Shown: positions 55,261 through 64,000 of the stretch, piece by piece
Layout of the letters: each line of letters begins with the position of its first letter
Numbering within the stretch: position 1 is the first letter of the stretch
Notes under the pieces: generated by a model
Databases searched by the model: none
Told to the model about the DNA's origin: nothing
The model's input: the letters and a program-made list of their open reading frames with translations, nothing else
Assembly: GCA_023512835.1 (NCBI GenBank)
Contig: CM042089.1
Coordinates: forward strand, 17,658,562-17,722,561
Origin: Taxillus chinensis
Taxonomy: Eukaryota; Streptophyta; Magnoliopsida; Santalales; Loranthaceae
Length of the DNA stretch: 64,000 bases
Direction of reading: 5' to 3'
Translations under genes and position numbers: made by a program

Positions 55261-57235
55261 CTTCCAAAACGCCCCGCTGATGCACATAGCCCACAACCAT
55301 TCACATACCCGCGACCGAAGATATCACACCATAACACACATGAAGGCACGTACCCACGCCCATCACTAACACGTTTAACGGATCACATAGGTCACAGAGC
55401 AACTCACATCATAGACACCACCACAAGGAACAACTCACAAACAAAACACTACTACACGTTTAACGTTCCACCGCCCATTCACCATCATTATAAACTCATC
55501 CAGCAGGAGTGCCCTCACAACCTTCCCACCTTTGGACTTTTCGTCCCCGAAAGAGAGAGCAGGTAGAAACATCACGAGAAGATCAAAGCAACACATAACA
55601 CCCAGGAGCACAACCAGACTGAGCTTGGCCAATTAGCGCCCCGACAACAACTCATGGGAGCAAGTCCGACAATAGTGAGGTGAGAAACCTCCCACAAGGT
55701 CGCTAAGACCCCGACAACCGAACAAGGCCAACACCATAAGCCTATGCATGAAGTATCCATTCGCTAGAATTCATATGATTGAACAAGAAGTCACTACATC
55801 GACATAGTAGGGTACTCGGCGTTAGACGCCTACTCGTGTCACAACAGACCAACACGCCACAATGTAAAATACCTAACAATGACACCACCGAGATTTGATG
55901 TCAACGGACACCAACAATTTACAACGCGCCACACTCCATATGTAGACCTTACCCTGACAGCAAACACAAAGAGGTCGCAAGGAAACACAAACAAACAAGA
56001 GAAAAGCACTATGCAAACCACGATCACAGTCCCACAAGGGATATCACCAACACGAAAGCATCACAGCTGAAACCGCCTCATGCTATAGCGATACACGTAA
56101 CAACAAAACCCAACCAATGCCAAAGGGAACTCATGATGACTTACAATCCAGGACACAACTACAAGCAGGATGAAGTTTGCGCTCACCAACCCGGTCACGG
56201 TCAACAAGACGCCCACGAAGAGTCCAAGGGGTAACTCAAAACAACAAATGCGGTACCATACACAACCACAAAGCAAGACCAAAATCCACCATCCGGCTAT
56301 CACCGTCATCGACCGTGAGGATTGACTAAAAGAAGTCGTGAACCAGAACACTACACTATAACGCCTCTCGGACACTTCGTGCTAGCATCCTTGATCACGG
56401 TTAAATAGGTATCCACTAAGGTCCCACAGCTCGCATACTAACCGAGGCGTACACTACGGCCCAAGTGTTAACGCCTTCCGAGTCGAGTCGGCAAACACCA
56501 AACGCAATGAAGTGGAACTTATCCTCGACATCGGTGAAGTATAACTAACACGACTCTCTGTGTTTGACCAGGAAAAATCCTCCCACCTACAACAAGATAA
56601 TTGATCCCTCTGTGTTGCCATTCACAGGTCACAAGGGAGTTCTTTGCCTCTATGACATACTCCACCTCACGGCCTACCAACTCCCCTATACCAACCATCG
56701 TGTTCCATCTCGATACGCCAACAAAAGTCTCAAATACACCAACACCTTGATGGCGTGAACCATCTCACTTACCGTGTGATACTACACATGAAAGGTTTTC
56801 GAGGAGAACAGATATAGCTCATCAGCCTACCACCACCGCTCCAAAACATACACCCTTGTGATATCCGCCTGACATAAATCTCTCCCCGGGGGAGTAAGAC
56901 TAATACCCTTTTTAAGCAAAAACCGCCGATCGACTCATAAATAACACTAATACCCTTTTTCCTAGCTTATCAACACTTTAATATTAAACATCACACCAGA
57001 TAAGGAATAATATGAATAACATCACATCTAACACTTTTCTTCATCCCCACACCACAGTTAATATGCCACTACACCACGCCTCATCCTCCTCTACACATAT
57101 GTGTCACAACACCCACACATAGCAACTCTGCTACATGCCTTTACCGCAGATGCAACACATACAACAACACAATACCACATTTTTCAGCACACAAGCAATG
57201 AAACACAAAACACCTGAAGAGTAGAATGTACCAGC

Positions 57236-57299
57236 CTTACACCTTCTCTCCTCCTTTAAGCCTACTTTCCACAGGATACGAATCAATGGAATGGCCCTA
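57236..57299 (-). pseudogene. Second chromodomain-like fragment in E
   Basis: GRAIPLIRILWKVGLKEERR on the minus strand matches GRAIPLVRVLWQHRGMEGET of A (50038-50094). It lies 2 kb from the other remnant, so the internal region has been rearranged. Confidence 0.6.
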
Positions 57300-58033
57300 C
57301 CATACCAAAGTACACCCTCCGCCCCTAGAGAAAGATAGCCTGTACAAGGCCTGCCAAATCTCACTTGCTTACCTCTTTTTACCAAATTGATGCACCGGGC
57401 ATAACCCTCAAAACCCACTCATAGCCGCTAGTTCAATTCTAGAACACCGCAATTTCATACATGCACAAACTGGTTTCACAACATATCTGTTTTACATTAC
57501 TCGGTGTTTTCAACACACCATAAGCACGGCACATGGCTACTACTTGGCCATCTGAGAACCCATAACACCTATATAATCACTAACAAGAACTAGCAACGAC
57601 CACCCTAGCCAACAAGTCAACACCTCATGGACCCAAGGAGCGGCTATACTAGCTGTGTTTTCCTCCTTCAATCACAACACTTGGAAAGGTAACCATAGGA
57701 ATATCCCTTTCATGTAGTATTCCAACACATACCTCTATCCGCATAGAAACACATTTCTATTACTCCAGGTTGCCAAGGAGGGGTCGCACAACAACCCACA
57801 AGCCATCACCTCACACCTCAAGCTCTACTAGCTAGCCAGTCTAAATTTCCTCCCACTAGAAAAAAGGTTGCCTACAAGATTTGGTTACTTTGATTATCCA
57901 CATGTGCCAAAATTGAATATCACTCACTTATAAAATCAACACCCATATTTTTATTAGTTACTCATTATTCTTCCAGCATTAATAATATATATCTCCTAAT
58001 AGGTCACCACCCACATCCATTCAAAATGCTAAC

Positions 58034-58354
58034 TCAAACGGGACACGATAGGGTCCACCCACCCTCACATAAACCAAGACGAGACTCAACCAACAACCCA
58101 CCAAAGGGGCACGATACCACCAGTGAATTTCTGTCTTGCTCTTCCACTGGCCTCACTAGGTAGTCCTCCTGCCTCCAAATCGGGACTCGGCGTTGAGCTT
58201 TACCCCTAGCTCGCCGAGCCGGTCCCCTAGCATCACTCCCGGCCCTACTAAAACAGACCGTACGAAGACGTCCTGCTTTTCCACGGAGGTAACACCGGCA
58301 TCGCTTCTTGGCACACTCTCTGTTCCGGTGCCCGGTTGTCCACAACAAGCGCAA
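58034..58354 (-). pseudogene. Gag zinc-knuckle remnant in E
   Basis: LLWTTGHRNRECAKKRCRCY and LRGKAGRLRTVCF resemble the tandem CCHC knuckles of Tekay gag, with several Cys/His positions lost. A basic RRARGKAQRRV tail follows. Confidence 0.6.
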
Positions 58355-59446
58355 TCTTTTGAGAAATAGGACTCAAACGGGAGTGTGAGGGTTGATGCTC
58401 TCGGCGTACCTTGCTCCTAATCCAGTTGTCGAATCGTATCCCTCACCTCTGGAATAATCGAGCTCAAGACGCCAACCTCTGCCGTGATTAGTCTATCACC
58501 TTCACCGCGCTCTCTCACTTGCCCAACCTGGGTCGCGGCCTCCTCTGTTACCTCAATAGTCGCACGGCTTATAGTTTCCGAAACATTGGTTAAGCGAAAA
58601 GATAGTGCTCCAGATTAACACTAAATGATCTCAACAATCGCAAGACCACTACCGACTAAGCAGCTTAAGCTATGACACGCATTATTACCACACAAATTTA
58701 CAAATTTACCAAACAAATTTCACAGACTATACAAATTTACACTCCATCACATTGCTCATAACCATGTTTATTGCACACCATGCCAAACAAATTTACACTC
58801 CATCGGCTTAACACACGCTCAATCCTTCACAGAACACCGACATTATTACATATTTAATTTAATGTATTTATTTATTTCTTTCTTTCTTGATTATTATTAT
58901 TTTATTTTATTAACAGTTCACATTCGCAAGCACTCAGTTTCAATACCACAAATTCTTTTCCATGTTTTCATGCTCGAACCATCACAAAATTTCAGAGTTG
59001 CACAATTGAAACTTTATCATGTTCAAACCTTTTATCCATGCAATTACACACACTGCACACATTTTAGTTCTCATTAAACCACATTGCACTAGCAGCCATT
59101 CCACAAGCACACAGTTCAATTAAACAAGGACCTTTCCTTGTAGTCATGCTCAAGGTACTTCAAATAAAATCAGAGTTGCACAGTTCTCACCTTATCACAT
59201 TATTCATATTTTTCTTTTATCACAATTTAAATTTTTTTTTTTCAGGTATCCACACCTTCACATACAACAACCAATGCAACTAGTGCCCTAATGCCAATGC
59301 ATGCAAATCCTACAACAAGACTGGACTACCCCAAGTACACCTTGAAGGCTCCAAGGACCGTGTTGATCAGGCACGTCCCTCCAGGCTCCTCCAAAGGACC
59401 CAAGATAACCAAGTCCGCCCACTACCCTAGGCCAACTAGACCATGC

Positions 59447-59457
59447 TCTAATACCAT
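59447..59457 (-). other. Primer-binding site of E
   Basis: The minus strand reads TGGTATTAGAG close to the LTR, the tRNA-iMet complement with C changed to T. Confidence 0.7.
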
Positions 59458-59459
59458 AT

Positions 59460-60547
59460 TGTCACGCCCGGATTTCCAACCCGAGGAGACCGGAACGTGA
59501 CCCTCCCTTTATCCGGGTTTGGACAAAGGGGTAGAATACAATATACACTTCACATTTCTTTTCAGAAACCAAAATCGTATAATTATTTAATTGAAACCAC
59601 ATGCCTTTATTATGTTTCAAACTTCATTACAATATCTCCCCATTGGGGTTACAATGCCTCAACAAAATTACATAATGCAAATAACACAAAACAAAGCCAC
59701 AAAACAGAACTCTTCCACCTTGGTGTTCCCACCTAACGCCTGTAGGTTCCTGCAAGAAAACACACCATAGTAGGACGGGTGAGCATCCACACGGCTAAGT
59801 AGGGATCATGTCTCCCCAACCCATCCCATGCTCCTAGCCTCTACATGCCATGTGTACAAGTGCAGTGTCGTGTTACAACAATCTCAACAAACAATAACGA
59901 ACCACATCAGTAGTCACAGTTATCCACCACACAAACCACAAGTGATTTAACCGCCTCTTCAGGCCAATGGTTTAACCGCCTCTCAGGCAAAGTAGTTTAA
60001 CCGCCTCTTCAGGCCACTGGTTTAACCGCCTCTCAGGCAAAGTTGTTTAACCGCCTCTTCAGGCCAGATACCACAATCAGGCACACAACATACACCACGG
60101 TCACTCAAGCATAAAACCAAACACTTGGTGTGCACCCATTCACAAGTGCACAAACCCAACCATTCAGGCAATAGAACAAACACCCAAGATACATACATAC
60201 ACTAAATCACAAGTCCAGCCACACAGGCATATTACCAAACACGTAATGGGCATATACACACAGCTATATTCACACAGGCATTTCATCGAACATATAGCAT
60301 GTAATCCACAGAATCACACCAAAATGCCACTGAAGGCCAACATCCATATAGGAGATCACACCTATATGGATTACATATATATATATATATATAAACAGAT
60401 GTAGCCCAGAATCTGCCCTAGGACCCTAGGACAGAGGAGGATTTAGGAAGAACAGAACCCCTACCTTGTATGTTCTCCTGCTCCCGCTTCCACGCAAGAC
60501 TCCGACCACCCACGCAAGACGCTCCGGCAGCCACCGAAGCTCTCCTC

Positions 60548-60597
<50 letters not shown>

Positions 60598-61223
60598 CGA
60601 CGGCTGGTGGAGCAACAAACCTTAAACCTAAAACAGAGAGGCTTCTCCTCCTTATATAGACAACACAACATCAAAACGACGTAGTTTTGATTAAGTGAAT
60701 CCCAGCATCAAAACGACGTAGTTTTGATCACACAAGTTAGCACCTTTCCGCACCCATATAGGCCAAAATACTCAGAATTTCAACATGGTCCTTTGGAGAA
60801 AGTTCATTAGAATGTCAAAACCAAGGGAACCATGCAAAAATATGGCTGCACGCCAATTTGAACGTGAATTCCCCAATTCACGTGCAACTCCATATACACT
60901 CCAAATGCTCTCAAACTTCACCCCTAGCCTCCTTGCATCATTTAGAAGACAACCACACTTGCACGTGAATTGGACCCATTTCACGTGCACCTCACATACA
61001 CATCCGTTTGGCCTGAAACTTCTGTGGTAGATAGAAGACATCATTCTAAGCATCTTTCCTTTTGCACGTGAATTCATTTGAGCCCATTCACTAGGTCAAA
61101 ATCTAGAAAAACTACTCAGAAGGCAAAACTGTGACTAACTCGAGGTACGGGTCCTTACATGCACTAACATCCAAGGTGTTTGTGGTTGACTTCTTACACA
61201 CGGGTTACACACGGGTCATTACA
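59460..61223 (-). mobile_element. 5' LTR of element E
   Basis: Nearly identical to 53033-54811. Palindromes 60670-60691 and 60717-60738, TATA (reverse) 60650-60659, CT run 60550-60595, TA run 60380-60394. The inner F-type terminus ends at 61159, 64 bp inside the outer end. Confidence 0.9.
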
Positions 61224-61228
61224 ATACC

Positions 61229-61893
61229 CTTGTGGTTATCGATGATTTCACCAGGTACATATGGGTGATGTTCCTGAAATATAAGGATCAAACTTTTGAG
61301 CATCTTGTAGATCTTTTCAACTAGATAAGCAACTCACAAGGACTGAGCATAAAGTACATCAGGAGTGATCATAGTACAGAATTTGATTTTTCAGATATGA
61401 GATCATATTGTTCTGAACAAGGCATTCAGCATGACTTCTCTGTGCCTAGAACTCCACAACAAAATGGGGTAGCTGAGCGCAAGAATCGCACTTTAGTCGA
61501 GGCTGGCAGATCTATGTTAGTAGGGGCAAAGCTTCCTCTCGCCTATGGGTCAAGGTTGTGTCCACTGCCTGCTATGTTCAGAACAGAACTCTAATAAATA
61601 AATCTACCATGAAAACACCCAATGAGATGTGGAGAGGACGAAAGCCTTCAATTTCACATTTCAAAGCTTTTGGGTGTACTTGTTATATATTAAACAACGG
61701 CCAAGAACCCTGGAATAAATTTGAACCAAAATCTGATGATGGGATTTTTGTCGGGTACTCATTACATAGCAAGGCTTATTGGGTCTTCAATAGAAAACTT
61801 TTTAAAGTTGAAGAATCTATTCATGTGACCTCTGATGAAACTAATCTTGATTGGTTAAAAGTTATTTCTTCAAGTTCTAATGTACAGGTTTAG
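61229..61893 (+). pseudogene. Copia integrase core and C-terminus of element D
   Basis: It continues directly from 53032: LVVIDDFTRYIWVMFLKYKD, a TAG at 61322, YIRSDHSTEFDF (second Asp) and TPQQNGVAERKNRTLVEAGR (catalytic Glu). A shift near 61545 leads to the ACYVQNRTLINK, MWRGRKPSISHFKAFGC and GIFVGYSLHSKAYWVFN blocks, ending at TAG 61891. All three catalytic acidic residues remain when the 52938-53032 part is included. Confidence 0.88.
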
Positions 61894-62439
61894 GACAATA
61901 ACATCGACTATTCAAAGTTTATGAATGTTCCTGTCATACATATTGACCTACCATATGACACCAGTGAAGCACGAAGAAATGATGTTGATGATGCTATGGA
62001 TGATTCAGACTCAGGACTACCATTAAACTCCGAACATACTCCTACGGATATCCAAAATTCCAGAGTACCTTCAAGTTCGTCCGGACCAGTTAACACTGAA
62101 AGCAACAGTGTTGAAGAACCACTTAGTTCTATTGTACCTACTAATACGGAAACATCTGGTCCGGAAGAAGCTCAACCAGCAGATGTACCTGAATCACCTA
62201 ATCTGGTAGAGCTTCATATTATTCAAGATCAACCATCACATGCACAAAATTACAGGTGGACTCGAAACCATCCCTCAGATCAAGTGATTGGTGATCCTAC
62301 TGTTGGTGTAAGAACAAGAGTAGCCACCTCCAATATCTGTTTTTACTCATGCTTTCTATCCCAAATAGAACCAAAGGTGGTAGATGACGCTCTTCAAGAT
62401 TCAAATTGGATAGAAGCCATGCAAGAAGAGCTGAATTAA
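61894..62439 (+). pseudogene. Copia pol linker of element D
   Basis: Same frame as the integrase end. Acidic, Ser/Pro-rich, with NYRWTRNHPSDQVIGDPTVG and DALQDSNWIEAMQEEL (start of RT) before TAA 62437-62439. Confidence 0.75.
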
Positions 62440-63230
62440 TTTAAGAGAAATGATGTGTGGACACTAGTACCAAGGCCTAAGTCTCAACAAGTCATTGGTG
62501 TTAAATGGATGTTCCAGAACAAATTTGATACAGATAGAATAATAATCCAAAACAAAGCTAGACTGGTAGCCAAAGGATATCATCAAGAAGAAGGAATAGA
62601 CTATGATGAGACCTTTGCTCCGGTAGCAAGACTTGAGGCAATCAAAATGTTTTTGGCATATGCTTCTTATGAAAACTTCGTAGTTTATCAAATGGACGTC
62701 AAAAGCGCATTTTTGAATGGAGATCTTCAAGAGGAGGTGTACGTTGAACAACCTCTCGGTTTCATAGAACCCAAGGCTGGACATCTGGTCTACAAGCTAC
62801 GGAAAGCCTTGTATGGGTTGAAACAAGCTCCAAGAGCCTGGTACGACACACTGTTAGAATTTCTACTTGCTTAAAACTTTTAAAAAGGGAAGATAGACAC
62901 CACTTTATTTCTACGAAAAGAGAAAGGACATACTCTGATCGTACAGATATATGTGGATGATATCATTTTCGGATCAATAAATCAAAAGCTTTGTGAAGAG
63001 TTTGCAAAGTTGATGACTGGCAAGTTTGAGATGAGCATGATGGGAGAACTGTCCTACTTCCTTGGAATAGAAGTTAAACAATTGAAGGAAGGGATCTTCA
63101 TTAATCAAGCTAAGTATACATGTGATCTTATTAAGAAATTTGGTATGGAAGGTTCATCTCCCGTCAAGACTCCGATGCCAGTCAGTGCCAAGTTAGATCC
63201 TGATGTGGACAGCAAATCAGTAAATGTGAC
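62440..63230 (+). pseudogene. Copia reverse transcriptase of element D
   Basis: [76 protein letters not shown], two stops near 62872-62881, then VQIYVDDIIFGS (catalytic YVDD), FEMSMMGELSYFLGIEVKQL and FGMEGSSPVKTPMP. All in one frame, so the stops are the only defects. Confidence 0.92.
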
Positions 63231-63816
63231 TGAATACAGAGGGATGATAGGATCCTTGCTGTATCTTATAGTAAGTCACCCGGACATTATGTTTGCAACT
63301 TGCATCTGTGCACGATATCAGGCGAATCCCAAAGAGTCACATATGTTTCATGTTAAACGGATATTAAGGTATCTCAAAGGAACGATGAATTTGGGACTCT
63401 GGTACCCAAAGGAGTCCAACTTCACCTTATCCGGATACTCTGATGCTGATTTTTCTGGGTGTCGCATCGACAGGAAAAGCACAAGTGGTACATGTCAGTT
63501 TCTTGGAAATAGATTAATTTCATGATTCAGTAAGAAGCAGAATTCCGTATCAACCTCTACTGCTGAGGCGGAATATATAGCTGTTGGAAGTTGCTGCGCC
63601 CAGCTACTTTGGATGCAAAGTCAACTTACTAATTACGGTTTTCACATGCCATCTATTCCACTCTACTGCAACAACACCATTGTAATTGCTATAAGCAACA
63701 ATCCTATCATGCACCCAAAGACCAAGCACATTGAGGTAAGGTATCACTTCATTCGCGACCATGTTCTCAAAAGCACATATCACTGGAACATGTTGCTACT
63801 GAAGATCAACTGGTAG
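63231..63816 (+). pseudogene. Copia RNase H of element D
   Basis: YRGMIGSLLYLIVSHPDIMF, HMFHVKRILRYLKGTMNLGL, SGYSDADFSGCRIDRKSTSG (first catalytic Asp), TGA 63523 in place of Trp, STSTAEAEYIAVGSCCAQLL (catalytic Glu) and HPKTKHIEVRYHFIRDHV. A one-base loss near 63770 moves the end, ISLEHVATEDQLVDILTKPL, to another frame. Confidence 0.9.
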
Positions 63817-64000
63817 ACATACTTACAAAGCCTCTACCTGATGCAAGATTCTATGAAGTACTCTTCAGATTAGGTATGATACATTTAATCTCTCACCAAT
63901 ATATTTTCTATCAGAACTTGCATTGTGATTTTATTGACAGTAGAAAACACATATTGAACTTAATGTTTGATCATACTTATTGCTTAACGTGTCCTATGCG
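63773..64000 (+). pseudogene. End of copia pol of D and open extension to the right edge
   Basis: After the LTKPLPDARFYEVLFRLGMI terminal block the frame stays open to the last base (about 45 further residues, YIFYQNLHCDFIDSRKHILN and on). Copia pol usually stops soon after this block, so it may run toward a third ORF beyond the window. Confidence 0.5.

Larger units (their letters stand above)
54812..59459 (-). other. Internal region of element E, largely non-coding
   Basis: It starts with the reversed PPT (TCCTCTCCCCCTTAAGAC). Apart from the fragments listed separately, frames of 60-104 codons at 55435-57418 and 58862-59077 carry no family motif. Base composition is A/C-rich on the plus strand. 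The gag-leader side, about 58440-58600, holds a short hydrophilic minus-strand frame (EVTEEAATQVGQVRERGEG) that could be a gag N-terminal remnant. Confidence 0.7.
53033..61223 (-). mobile_element. Non-autonomous gypsy (LARD-like) element E
   Basis: LTRs at 53033-54811 and 59460-61223 flank 4.65 kb without recognisable RT, RNase H or integrase core. The target duplication ATACC is at 53028-53032 and 61224-61228. PBS and PPT are present on the minus strand, so it could move with help in trans. Internal remnants match gag knuckles and the chromodomain end. Confidence 0.9.
20445..64000 (+). mobile_element. Copia element D, split by two gypsy insertions
   Basis: 5' LTR 20445-21645, gag 21707-23999, protease 52304-53032, and integrase to RNase H 61229-63816, continuing past the right edge. 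Removing 24000-52303 and 53033-61228 (each insertion plus one target-site copy) rejoins the sequence at the same places as in uninterrupted copia C and the minus copia element. The five bases before the LTR are ACCAT, the expected duplicate beyond the window. Confidence 0.88.

Noticed and set aside
55435..56758. Several 60-104 codon ORFs inside element E
   Set aside because: No motif, no relation to gag-pol frames, and both strands are equally open; chance frames in A/C-rich sequence.

Overview
This is plant nuclear DNA, almost certainly from a repeat-rich heterochromatic region of an angiosperm. I assign no species. I found no single-copy host gene, rRNA, tRNA or CRISPR array. Nearly all of the window is LTR retrotransposon, nested several layers deep. 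The lineages are SIRE/Maximus-like Ty1-copia (initiator-Met-tRNA primer site, two CCHC knuckles in gag, YVDD reverse transcriptase), Tekay/Del-like chromovirus Ty3-gypsy (MPPRR gag start, FIDD reverse transcriptase, chromodomain-like tail), and Athila-like Ty3-gypsy (ITLRSGK motif, FMDD reverse transcriptase, conserved post-pol motif and PPT region).

Layout. 1-3635: 3' end of a plus-strand copia element, with a broken third ORF (plant-transposon-protein/PMD-like domain, Ser/Pro/Ala linker, Ulp1-like C48 peptidase end), then a polypurine tract and its 3' LTR. 3636-9820: an inverted, truncated minus-strand copia element. 9821-14961: an older region with a TTCGAGTC motif array, a minus-strand PMD-like pseudogene, and a Tekay-like solo LTR (12584-14498, TSD TGTCA). 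14962-64000: a nest. Copia C (14962-18784) is cut by a gypsy-type LTR fragment (18785-20444). That abuts or hosts copia D, which starts at 20445 and runs off the right edge. Copia D is split by Tekay element A (24000-52298, TSD TTTGG) and by a non-autonomous gypsy element E (53033-61223, TSD ATACC). Element A is itself split by minus-strand Tekay element F (27473-37045) and by a 5'-truncated Athila element B (39606-49859). B carries its own PMD plus Ulp1-like third ORF.

The genes are retroelement gag, protease, integrase, reverse transcriptase and RNase H. All are interrupted by stops or frameshifts, so no autonomous element is visible. The most complete stretches are gag of A (one CGA-to-TGA stop), RT of B (419 open codons) and gag of the minus copia element (one stop across 643 codons).

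Most notable: (1) an N-terminal plant-transposon-protein-like domain joined to a Ulp1-like cysteine protease, in the post-pol env position of both an Athila gypsy element and a copia element; (2) irregular arrays of short motifs (CGGAGTAAG, TTCGAGTC, CTRCGGA) in LTRs or LTR-like DNA; (3) a shared promoter module of G-boxes, ACGT-centred palindromes, TATA and a GA run found in both Tekay and Athila LTRs, with the Tekay LTR apparently containing the 5' terminus of an Athila LTR.
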